DNA of 10,986 bases from CAZTVF01 sp964616985 (GTDB lineage Bacteria; Planctomycetota; Phycisphaerae; SM23-33), in assembly GCA_964616985.1 (NCBI GenBank), contig CAZTVF010000150.1:1-10986 (forward strand). The letters run 5' to 3'. A model generated the notes under the pieces. The model made no database searches. It was not told the origin of the DNA and saw only the letters and a program-made list of their open reading frames with translations. The translations under genes and the position numbers were made by a program. Of this stretch, positions 1 to 6,938 are shown piece after piece; the first letter of the stretch is position 1, and each line of letters starts with the position of its first letter.

Positions 1-127
1 ACACCTTGAACGGGAAGGGCGCCTTGCAGCTCTTGGCTCCGTGGACGGCGACGGGATGGCCGTCCACGAGAACTCCATAGCTCGGGCAAGGCATCGGATC
101 ATCTGGTTGGGTAGCGGTGTGTTTCAT
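1..127 (-). CDS. N-terminal fragment of an unidentified protein, cut by the left edge
   Basis: An open frame begins with ATG at 127-125 and stays open for 42 codons to the left edge. It contains a short beta-strand pattern YGVLVDGHPVAVHGA followed by KAPFPF. A 'Y-x-V-x-V-x-G-x-P-V-x-V' strand pair of this kind is, from memory, common at the start of beta-sandwich or beta-helix carbohydrate-active proteins in sulfatase-rich clusters, but the fragment is too short to assign. The same frame is open upstream to an ATG at 310, but residues encoded by 128-310 are arginine-rich and look like translated non-coding DNA, so 127 is preferred. A purine-rich AAAGAGA lies just upstream of the ATG. The gene lies 204 bases downstream of the large hydrolase and could be the next operon member or start its own transcript. 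The start is only moderately certain. Confidence 0.5.
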   Translation of the reverse strand, partial: MKHTATQPDDPMPCPSYGVLVDGHPVAVHGAKSCKAPFPFKV

Positions 128-211
128 GCTGATCTCTTTCTTTCCGGTTGCTGCACGCCAGCGCGGTAGTCTAGACGCTGAACACCCATCATCGAACTCC
201 GTGCGTGCAGT

Positions 212-227
212 GCATGCCGGAGCATGC
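212..227. repeat. Short inverted repeat (GCATGC, 4-base loop) in the 204-base gap
   Basis: Two copies of GCATGC (212-217 and 222-227) flank a CGGA loop and could form a 6-bp hairpin in RNA on either strand. No T-run follows on the minus strand, so it does not look like a classical intrinsic terminator. It is the only clear symmetry I see in the gap 128-331. That gap otherwise shows no convincing promoter boxes and no gene. Confidence 0.3.
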
Positions 228-331
228 TCGCCATGGCGTGGACGGGGACGTACACGTTTCCTTTCTGCCATGCGCGGATTTCTGGGCAAAGCGGGGATCA
301 TTCGCCTCATCGCTCATTCAGTTGCACATGC

Positions 332-2335
332 TCAAGCCTCCAACACCACCATCTGATGGCAGGTGAAGCGGTCCAGTTGGATTTCCACCCGGCCGTCCCT
401 GACGAGGAAGGGAATCTCGTGTCCCTGCGGCTCGAGCATCACCCGCCGCACGGACCGGCCGGCAAGCAGCGAGACGCGGACATCGCAGCAGGGCATCAGA
501 TCCTCGATGATCTCCATGGTCATGGGGCCCCTGTGCGTCTGCTGCAGGCCGCCGCGCTGCACCAGGTTGGCGTGGAGCAGGTGCAGCACATGTCGGTTCC
601 GCTTTGGCTGCTCGGTCAGCGTGACACGGGCCGTCGCGGGCAGGTTTGTCCGCAGGCCGATCCGGTCGCCCAACAGCCGGCGCACACAGTTCAGTACAAA
701 GTGCTTCAGCGCCACCGGCCCCAGTTTGCGATAGGAGAGGCACGCCTCCATCGGCAGCCAGAGCAGATTGCCGTTCTCCACGCCGCAGACGAACCCGCTG
801 GGTTCGCGGCGCTGCGGCGCGTGCTGGTGCGAGCAGAAGTGGTTCCACGCCCGCTCGAAATAAGGCTCCACCACGTCTCCGAGCGACTTGCCGGTCGTCA
901 CCTTCAGACGCGGGTAACGGCTATACATGACCATCGGCGACTGCACGAACGTCGGGCGCAACTCGGAGATCGGCAGGATGTAGTCGAGTGAAAACTCGCT
1001 CTCTCCAGCGACCTCCGCACCGAAGTCGAACAGCGGTTTGCCGTCGGCGTCCAGTGCGCTGCGCCCCGTGAAGAGCAGCTTGCCGCCGTTGGCCCGATAG
1101 GCGTCCAGCTTTGCCTGCAGCGCCGGATCGACTTTCGCCTCGTCCGGGATCAGCAGGAGCTTGTAGGGTGCAAATTCCATGTCGGCATCGAGCAGGTCGA
1201 ACAGGATCTGTCCTTCGAGCAGCATTCGGCTCGCGCCGATGTCCGAGTCACCGCCGGCCTGGTGCGCAGGGTCCAGCGCCACCGCCGAGAGCAGACCGAC
1301 GTCGGCCACATTACAGCTTCCCTCGCACCAGGCCTCCTTGGCCTCCACGTCTCTGTAGGCTTCTCCGATGATGGCGTAAGTGGACTCATCGAGCCGGCCG
1401 TCGGGGTGGAGTTGATCGCCCACCGAGCATTTGGCGCCGAAGGCGAGCATGGCGGCACATTCGTAGCGCAGGGCGTTCGGGTGCTTGTAGCCGCCGAACT
1501 CGCCCCAGGTGGTGTGGAACTTGCCGGTCATGCCGAGGAACTCCAGGCCCGTCTTGGCCGCGTACTTTGCCGACATCGGGAAGTCGTCGTAACCCCAACC
1601 GCCGGTCGGCAGGCTTTCGAGTTCCAGGTGGGTCACGTGCCGCAGGAAGCGGCGATCGCCCCGATTGATGTGGCCGCTGTTCTGGGTCATGAGCATCGTT
1701 GGATGCACCTCGCGCAGCGCGCCCAGGGTCCGCTGGTAATAGTTCTGCAACACGATGTCGGCGTGCGCGGCCAGATCCGCCTCATTCCTGGGATCGAGCC
1801 CGAGGTTGACCATGCTGTCCATGCACCAGCGACACTGGCATTTCGCCTTGTGAATGATGTCCAGCCACAGCCCCTCGGTGTCGGGGAAGAGCCGCGCCAA
1901 CTCGCGGATCTGGTCGCAGACGAAGTCGAGATAGGGGGTGTTGAAGCAGAGCATGTGGAACCCGGCATCGGTCGGTCGCTGGCTCCAGCCGTAGTATCCG
2001 CCGTGCTCGTTGATCGCGCGCCACTCGGGATGCTCGCGCGCGATGCGGTTGTTGACGCCCACCGTGCAATAAACCTGCGTGTCAATCGCGGCCTCGTGAC
2101 AGGCGTCGAGTTGGGCGCGGGTCAGGTCGAGACCGGGGGCCAGGTGCGGATGGCGCCTGCCCACCTTCGTGTCGTAATAGCTCCAGCCGTGGTGGCAGAC
2201 GGCGAAGACGTTCACGCCATTGACATGCCCGCGTTTCAGCGTCTCCTGCCAGTGCCGCTTGTCCCAGGCCGCGCCAATGCCGGGGATGTGCTCGGAGGTG
2301 TGGAAGTCGAGGTGGATCTGACGGAACGGGAGCAT
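332..2335 (-). CDS. Putative glycoside hydrolase, TIM barrel plus GATase-like and beta-sandwich domains (GHL6/GH151-like, possible alpha-L-fucosidase)
   Basis: This 667-residue protein opens with a (beta/alpha)8 barrel (about 5-335): LPFRQIHLDFH at the first strand, CHHGWSYY at 47-54, and EGLWLD at 154-159 followed by C166-x-C-x-x-C171. A hydrophobic-W/F-(F/L)-D strand followed by a C-x-C-x-x-C cluster is, from memory, a signature of the hypothetical glycosyl hydrolase 6 (GHL6) group, which includes the alpha-L-fucosidase family GH151. D159 is therefore the best nucleophile candidate, and E238 or E240 (THLELESL) may be the acid/base. KFHTTWGEFGG (272-282) precedes a GATase-like domain (about 345-430, LLLIPDEA and GGKLLFTGR), like the trimerisation domain of GH42 beta-galactosidases. 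A C-terminal beta-sandwich ends at VVLEA. There is no signal peptide, so it is probably cytoplasmic. The start has AAGGA 7 bases upstream, inside the last codons of the preceding remnant. Fold assignment is firm; the sugar specificity is inference. Confidence 0.85.
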   Translation of the reverse strand: MLPFRQIHLDFHTSEHIPGIGAAWDKRHWQETLKRGHVNGVNVFAVCHHGWSYYDTKVGRRHPHLAPGLDLTRAQLDACHEAAIDTQVYCTVGVNNRIAREHPEWRAINEHGGYYGWSQRPTDAGFHMLCFNTPYLDFVCDQIRELARLFPDTEGLWLDIIHKAKCQCRWCMDSMVNLGLDPRNEADLAAHADIVLQNYYQRTLGALREVHPTMLMTQNSGHINRGDRRFLRHVTHLELESLPTGGWGYDDFPMSAKYAAKTGLEFLGMTGKFHTTWGEFGGYKHPNALRYECAAMLAFGAKCSVGDQLHPDGRLDESTYAIIGEAYRDVEAKEAWCEGSCNVADVGLLSAVALDPAHQAGGDSDIGASRMLLEGQILFDLLDADMEFAPYKLLLIPDEAKVDPALQAKLDAYRANGGKLLFTGRSALDADGKPLFDFGAEVAGESEFSLDYILPISELRPTFVQSPMVMYSRYPRLKVTTGKSLGDVVEPYFERAWNHFCSHQHAPQRREPSGFVCGVENGNLLWLPMEACLSYRKLGPVALKHFVLNCVRRLLGDRIGLRTNLPATARVTLTEQPKRNRHVLHLLHANLVQRGGLQQTHRGPMTMEIIEDLMPCCDVRVSLLAGRSVRRVMLEPQGHEIPFLVRDGRVEIQLDRFTCHQMVVLEA

Positions 2336-2339
2336 GTGC

Positions 2340-2477
2340 TTATCCTTTCACTATGGTTTCAGAAGACTCATCCCAGCGGAACGGGACCGGCAGGGAGTCC
2401 AAGATCGCTTGCAGTTCTGCGCACGTCCAGCCATGGGCCGGGTTCTGGGTGTCGGTCATGACGAAGACGATGTTCAT
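2340..2477 (-). pseudogene. Sulfatase remnant: sulfatase-like first 12 residues joined to an unrelated-looking or C-terminal tail (45 codons)
   Basis: The 45-residue frame starts MNIVFVMTDTQN, which is the opening beta-strand and first metal-binding aspartate of a type I sulfatase. It then runs straight into PAHGWTCAELQAILDSLPV and a tail ending ETIVKG. The formylglycine motif, the second metal site and everything else of a roughly 450-500 residue enzyme are absent. The simplest reading is an in-frame internal deletion that kept the first codons and the last 33 or so; an assembly collapse would look the same. A GTG at 2483 in the same frame has GGAG at a better distance (7 bases) than the ATG (13 bases). 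The frame is intact, it sits 8 bases after the upstream sulfatase, and its last codons carry the ribosome binding site of the next gene. It could also be expressed only as a coupling leader. Confidence 0.55.
2343..2347 (-). promoter_or_regulatory. Ribosome binding site (AAGGA) of the large hydrolase, embedded in the remnant ORF
   Basis: AAGGA lies 7 bases before the ATG at 2335 and overlaps the final Lys-Gly codons (AAA GGA TAA) of the 45-codon remnant. Ribosomes finishing the remnant would stop on top of this site, so translation of the hydrolase is probably coupled to translation of the remnant. Confidence 0.6.
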
Positions 2478-2485
2478 CGGCACAT

Positions 2486-3973
2486 TCAGGCTCCTGTCTT
2501 CCGCGTGGTGTCGAAGCGGTCGGTCTGGGCGAGGCGTTGCACGAGGCGCGCCAGCAATTCGACCTTTCGGCCTTGCGCCTGCGGTTCGCGCCACAGACTG
2601 CGCAATTCCTTCGGGTCGTCGGCGAGATTGAGCAGCACGCCATCGTCGAAACCCCCGTAGAGCACGATCTTCCAATCGCCATCGATCAGGCCTCGCAGGC
2701 AGCAGAGGGGAGGAGCCCCCAGATCCTCGTCGTATTCCATCACGAGCGCCTCATGCGGCGCGGCGAGCTGCCCTTCGAGGAAGGGACGCAGCGATTGGCC
2801 TGCTGGCGGCAGCCGTTTGAGCGGCCCCGGACCACGTGTGTCCAGCGCCAGCGGGTCGAGGCCCGCGTAGTCGAGGAAGGTCGGCGTCAGATCTAGCAGG
2901 CTCACCGGCACCTCGCACACGCCGGGCTGGACGCCCCGACCGGCCGCGATGAAGGGAATGCGCCAGAGTTCCTCGAACGGCCAGACGCCCTTGTAGAGCA
3001 GGTTGTGGCTGCCGAGGTATTCGCCGTGGTCGGCAATGAAGAGGATCACCGTGTCTTCTTCCAGCCCGCCGGCCTTCAGCGCGGCCATGACGCGGCCGAT
3101 GTTGGCGTCGACATGGCTGATCATGCCGTAGGTCTGCGCCATGATCTCGCGCATTTCCTCCGGGTTGGCCGGGCCCCTGCCATCAGACTTCTGGGCCAAG
3201 TACGAGCAGAGGTCTGCCCGCGCCTTCAGCGTGTCCGGCAGCGGCAGACTCCGCGGATCGTACATCTCGCTGTACGGTCGGCAGGCCGCGAAGGGGAAAT
3301 GCGGGTCTGGGAAGCTGCAAAAGTGGAAGAAAGGCCTGTTGCGATCGTGTTGTTCGAGGAACGCGATGCTTCGGTCGGCAATCCAGTGGTTGTAGTGGTG
3401 CTCCTCCGGGATGGCCAACCGGAAGCCCTCGCCACAGGTGTAATAGGCTTGGTCCTTGACCAGTTTTTGCGAAGACTCGGGATGGTGTTCTTCCAGCCAG
3501 GCGCGATATTCGCCGAAGGCGTAGTTCACATGCCCACCCACGAAATCGACGATCTGATAGCCGTAGTATGGGACAGGCAGTCTCGCCAGTTCACGTGTCC
3601 GCCACCTCCGGCCCAGTTCCAGGGATTCGGAGTTCTCTTCAAAAAAGCCGCCAAAGGGCTGCAAGTGAAGCTTGCCGGAACTGTGCGTGCGATAGCCGGC
3701 ATCGGCGAGCGCCTGCGTCACGGTGGGGACGTCGGGAGCAAGGCTGTTGCCGTTGGTGAGCAAGCCGTGCTGGCGCGGCGTCTTGCCGGTAATCATGGTC
3801 GCTCGGCTGGGCATGCAGACGGGATTATTGCAGTAGCCACGGCGGAAGCTGACCCCTCGCGACGCCAGGGCGTCGATGTGCGGAGTTTTGACGACGGGAT
3901 GGCCGTTGCAGCCCAGGCAGTACGACTGCATCTGGTCCACGCAGAAGACGAGGAAGTTCGGTCTCTGGCTCAT
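2486..3973 (-). CDS. Type I formylglycine sulfatase (DQ/DH subtype)
   Basis: A 495-residue sulfatase of the alkaline-phosphatase fold that hydrolyses a sulfate ester, probably on a sugar. C53-M-P-S-R57 is the C-x-P-S-R motif whose cysteine is converted to formylglycine. Metal-site residues are D13-Q14 at the first strand and D315-H316 (FIADHGEYLG). GKLHL (K101, H103), PDPHFP (H225) and K328 complete the expected active site. The C-terminal subdomain (about 400-495) holds the usual W-K-x-V-L-Y-G strand and a 'LxNLADDPKEL' turn. It lacks a signal peptide: the fold begins at residue 6. Its start overlaps the upstream sulfatase stop as ATGA, with AGGAG 8 bases upstream. It is closest within the window to the sulfatase at 6939-8372, sharing GHPVV(K/R)TP, YC-x2-P-x-CMPSR and the DQ/DH metal pattern. 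Family is certain; the substrate is unknown. Confidence 0.95.
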   Translation of the reverse strand: MSQRPNFLVFCVDQMQSYCLGCNGHPVVKTPHIDALASRGVSFRRGYCNNPVCMPSRATMITGKTPRQHGLLTNGNSLAPDVPTVTQALADAGYRTHSSGKLHLQPFGGFFEENSESLELGRRWRTRELARLPVPYYGYQIVDFVGGHVNYAFGEYRAWLEEHHPESSQKLVKDQAYYTCGEGFRLAIPEEHHYNHWIADRSIAFLEQHDRNRPFFHFCSFPDPHFPFAACRPYSEMYDPRSLPLPDTLKARADLCSYLAQKSDGRGPANPEEMREIMAQTYGMISHVDANIGRVMAALKAGGLEEDTVILFIADHGEYLGSHNLLYKGVWPFEELWRIPFIAAGRGVQPGVCEVPVSLLDLTPTFLDYAGLDPLALDTRGPGPLKRLPPAGQSLRPFLEGQLAAPHEALVMEYDEDLGAPPLCCLRGLIDGDWKIVLYGGFDDGVLLNLADDPKELRSLWREPQAQGRKVELLARLVQRLAQTDRFDTTRKTGA

Positions 3974-5529
3974 CGTCGCTTCTCCTGACGAATGCGCATC
4001 ACCTCATCCCACGGCAACACATTGCAGCGCTTGACCCAGGCCTCGTAAAGCGACGCCATCTCGACGACGCGTTCGGGATACCGCGCAGCCAGGTCGTGGA
4101 TCTCGCAGCGGTCGCCTTCCATGTCGTACAATTCCCAGCCGCCCGGGTGCTTGCTGACAAGCTTCCATCGCCCCTGCCGCACGGCGCGGTTGCCCTCGTG
4201 CTCCCAATACAGCACGTCGCGATCGCTGGTGTCGCGGTCAAAACAGGGCCGCAGGCTGTAGCCCTCCAAAGGCTGTATGGCGTGGCTGTTGTGTTCGCGC
4301 GGGTACTCCGCCCCCGCCACATCGAGACAGGTGGCCATAATATCCGGAAGCTGCATCGGCGTGCGGCGAAGTTCGCCGCGGGCGGCGATTCCGGCCGGCC
4401 AATGGGCGATAAGCGGCGTCGCAATGCCGCCCTCGTGCACCCAGTGCTTATACTCGCGGAACGGCGTGTTGCTCAGGTTCGCCCAGGGGATGCCATAGCT
4501 CTGGTAGGTATCCTCGGCGCCGGGCATGACGGCCGGGTCGTTCCCGAGCTGCACGTCGCGCCCCTCGCGAGTCTTCTGGCCGCGGAGAAAGCCCCAGCCC
4601 GGGTTCAACTCCTCCGCGCAGCCGCCGTTGTCGGCAAGGAAGAGGATGAGCGTATTGTCCAACTGCCCCGTCTGCTCAAGGGCCTCCAGCACGCGGCCGA
4701 TCCCTTGGTCCATGCGGTCGATCTGTGCGGCATACACCTCCATGCGTCGCGCCTGCCAGGCCTTGTGCTCCGCCTCGTCCCACGGCGGCTGGGAAGGATC
4801 CCGGGCGGTAAGTTCGGAACCTTCCGGCACGATTCCCATCCTGCTCATTCGCGCCAGGCGTTCCTCACGCAGCCGGTCCCATCCACTGTCGAATCGTCCC
4901 CTGTACCTTGCGATATCCTCGGGATGCGCATGCAGGGGCCAGTGCGGCGCGGTGTAGGCGAGGTAGTGGAAGAAAGGCCGGCCGGGCTGGCTCTGGGCGT
5001 GTTGCCGTATCTGCCGGATCGCCTCGCTGCTGATCGCGTCGGTGAAGTAGTACCGATCGCCTTTCGGATCGACCGTGACGCCGTTACGCACGAGTGGCGG
5101 GTTGTAGTAGCTGCACGCGCCGGTGATGATCCCGTAGTGGTCGTCAAAGCCGCGGTCGTTGGGCCAGTTGCCGGGATTGTTGACGGAATGGCTGACGTGC
5201 CACTTGCCCGACATGTAGGCTGCATAGCCCGCCGGCTTGAGCGTTTCGGCGATGGTGACGGCGCGACGACTCAGGTCGCCCCGGTAGCCATCAACACCAT
5301 CGTTGCCCGTCATGTGCCCCACATCGGCTTGGTGCGGATGCAGCCCGGTCAGCAGCGAGGCCCGCGACGGACAGCACCGCGCGGTGTTGTAGAACTGCGT
5401 GAAGCGCACCCCGCCGGCGGCGAGCCGGTCGAGGTTGGGCGTATGCACCTCGCCGCCGTAGCAGCCGAGGTCGGAATAGCCCATGTCGTCATTGAGGATA
5501 AGCAGGATGTTGGGCTGGTTGTTCATCAT
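3970..5529 (-). CDS. Arylsulfatase A-like type I sulfatase (DD/DN subtype, Pseudomonas AtsA-like)
   Basis: A 519-residue sulfatase. The formylglycine cysteine is C52 in R-C-C-P-S-R (C52-C53-P-S-R56), followed by ASLLTG. Metal and substrate residues visible are D14-D15 (LNDDMGYSD), K109 and H111 (GKWH), H196 (TAPHWP), D300-N301 (FLADNGG), and K361 with the downstream HEGG (365-368). FREYK followed by HEGG and the length match the Pseudomonas aeruginosa arylsulfatase group (S1_4-like), an assignment made from motifs only. The C-terminal subdomain carries GRWKLV and WELYDMEGD. No signal peptide is present, so a cytoplasmic location is likely. Two adjacent ATGs open the gene (5529 and 5526). GGAGG is only 3 bases from the first and 6 from the second, so initiation at 5526 (TGATG junction with the upstream stop) may be the true one. 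Family certain, subfamily likely, substrate unknown. Confidence 0.95.
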   Translation of the reverse strand: MMNNQPNILLILNDDMGYSDLGCYGGEVHTPNLDRLAAGGVRFTQFYNTARCCPSRASLLTGLHPHQADVGHMTGNDGVDGYRGDLSRRAVTIAETLKPAGYAAYMSGKWHVSHSVNNPGNWPNDRGFDDHYGIITGACSYYNPPLVRNGVTVDPKGDRYYFTDAISSEAIRQIRQHAQSQPGRPFFHYLAYTAPHWPLHAHPEDIARYRGRFDSGWDRLREERLARMSRMGIVPEGSELTARDPSQPPWDEAEHKAWQARRMEVYAAQIDRMDQGIGRVLEALEQTGQLDNTLILFLADNGGCAEELNPGWGFLRGQKTREGRDVQLGNDPAVMPGAEDTYQSYGIPWANLSNTPFREYKHWVHEGGIATPLIAHWPAGIAARGELRRTPMQLPDIMATCLDVAGAEYPREHNSHAIQPLEGYSLRPCFDRDTSDRDVLYWEHEGNRAVRQGRWKLVSKHPGGWELYDMEGDRCEIHDLAARYPERVVEMASLYEAWVKRCNVLPWDEVMRIRQEKRR

Positions 5530-6935
5530 TCTCCTCCCAGGATAGCGACGCTCTGCTGTACCGCTTGCTCACAGGCGAAGGGATCGTGTCGGTTCCGAAA
5601 GGCCTTCAAGGCTGGATCGTTCGTCTTCTCCATCCACGCTTCCATCGCCTCCTGGAGTCGGACGCGTTCCACAACGCAGGCGGGATCCGCGATGCGGTTC
5701 ACCAGCGCATCGGGATCCGCTGCGAAGTCGTACAGCTCTTCCGGTACGCGATGCAGAAATAGTTCGACGCGGGCGGCGATGGCGGCATCTTCGGCCGCAG
5801 CGGCCTGCATGGCGATGAAACTGCGGCCGGCCTGGCTTTCATTGCGGAAAACGCGGGTTCCATTGGACCAGGGGTTGAAAATGTAACCGAAGCGGGCGGT
5901 CTGCACGCAGCGCATCGGATAGCTGCGCTTGCCGGCAGTTTGGTGGAATTGCGTAAAGACAAGGTCGCGCCCCTCCTGCGTCTGTCCGTTGAGAACCGGC
6001 AGGAACGAGCAGCCGTCAACTCCCTCCGGCACGGCGATGTCGGCGACCTCCAGGAACGTGGGCAGAATATCGATAGCCGAGACGAGATGACGGGAATCAA
6101 CGCTTCCGGCGGCAATCCGGCCGGGCCAGCGCATGATCCACGGGGTCTTGGTGCTGTGAAGGTAGCAATTGGTCTTCGCAAAGGGGAAGGCCATGCCGTT
6201 GTCGGAAAGAAACAGCACCACGGTGTTGTCCGCCGCGCCGGAGGCATCCAGTGCATCCAGGATGCGCCCCACGGTATCGTCGCAACGGCGCACCGAATTG
6301 CAGTACTCGGAAATCTCCAACCGCACCGCCGGAAGGTCCGGCAGAAAGCCGGGCACGACAACCTCGTCGGGGGTGAAGACCCGCGTCGGCACCGCCGCCC
6401 GGGGACGGTCGCCGGCTTCGTACCATTCCGCCGGGTCGTTGCCATGGAATGGGCGATGCGGGTCGTGCGAGTTGGCCATCAGGAAGAAGGGCCGCCCGGC
6501 CGCCACTGCCTCCCGCATGAATGCGGCGGCATGGCGATGATAGGTTTCCGGATCGCGCCCGAATCCGAGTTCGGGCTGGTCATGGCACATGTCCCACGAA
6601 AACTCCGCATACGGTGTGCTATGGTCCACCTTGCCCAGAATTCCGACGCAGTAGCCGGCGGCGCGGAGCAATCCGGGTAGCACCGGGATTCCCGGATGAC
6701 GGAGCCGATGGAAGCCCTCACCACCGCTGCGATGCGGATGGCGGCCGGTCATCATGGCCGAGCGGCTCGGCTGACAGACGGCAATGGCGACGTGTCCATG
6801 CTCGAAGCGAAGGCCGCCCGCGGCCAGGCGGTCGAGGTTGGGTGTGATCCCCTCCACGGGATACCCGTAGCAACCGACTGTGTTCCAGTTCAGGTCGTCA
6901 GCGGTGATCAGCAGGATGTTGGGTCGGTCGCCCAT
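5526..6935 (-). CDS. Type I sulfatase resembling heparan N-sulfatase (sulfamidase/SGSH-like)
   Basis: A 469-residue sulfatase with C54-Q-P-S-R58 as formylglycine motif, D13-D14 (TADDLNW), K102 and H105 (GKVDHSTP), HDPH (157-160) and D245-N246. The stretch SDNGMAFPFAKTN, the preceding VPGFLPDLPAVR and the Y-x6-R-x-DD helix match the layout of human N-sulfoglucosamine sulfohydrolase (SDNG-x-PFP-x3-TN, VPYFVPNTPAARADL), so it probably belongs to the SGSH-like bacterial group (S1_8-like). That group includes N-sulfatases but also O-sulfatases, so removal of N-sulfate is not proven. The protein ends with a C-terminal subdomain bearing EELYDFAADPDA. No signal peptide precedes the first strand at residue 5. 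The start lies 3 bases after the upstream sulfatase stop, with GAGGG 8 bases before the ATG. Confidence 0.94.
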   Translation of the reverse strand: MGDRPNILLITADDLNWNTVGCYGYPVEGITPNLDRLAAGGLRFEHGHVAIAVCQPSRSAMMTGRHPHRSGGEGFHRLRHPGIPVLPGLLRAAGYCVGILGKVDHSTPYAEFSWDMCHDQPELGFGRDPETYHRHAAAFMREAVAAGRPFFLMANSHDPHRPFHGNDPAEWYEAGDRPRAAVPTRVFTPDEVVVPGFLPDLPAVRLEISEYCNSVRRCDDTVGRILDALDASGAADNTVVLFLSDNGMAFPFAKTNCYLHSTKTPWIMRWPGRIAAGSVDSRHLVSAIDILPTFLEVADIAVPEGVDGCSFLPVLNGQTQEGRDLVFTQFHQTAGKRSYPMRCVQTARFGYIFNPWSNGTRVFRNESQAGRSFIAMQAAAAEDAAIAARVELFLHRVPEELYDFAADPDALVNRIADPACVVERVRLQEAMEAWMEKTNDPALKAFRNRHDPFACEQAVQQSVAILGGE

Positions 6936-6938
6936 CGG

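Noticed and set aside
160..205. Promoter for the left-edge gene (TTCGAT, 17 bases, TAGACT on the minus strand)
   Set aside because: The -35-like box matches the consensus poorly, and such matches arise easily by chance.
212..227. Intrinsic terminator for the operon
   Set aside because: The stem is only 6 bp and no T-run follows in the direction of transcription.
128..310. N-terminal extension of the left-edge gene to an in-frame ATG at 310
   Set aside because: The added 61 residues are arginine/proline-rich without any fold pattern, and a purine-rich site precedes the ATG at 127.
1262..2461. Plus-strand open frame of about 399 codons antisense to the large hydrolase
   Set aside because: Low-complexity V/A/G/R/H composition typical of an antisense shadow; the minus-strand protein has clear fold motifs.
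4096..5886. Long plus-strand open frame (about 596 codons) antisense to the sulfatases
   Set aside because: It lies antisense to two genes with full sulfatase motifs, shows no recognisable domain, and is the expected GC-rich shadow of the coding strand.
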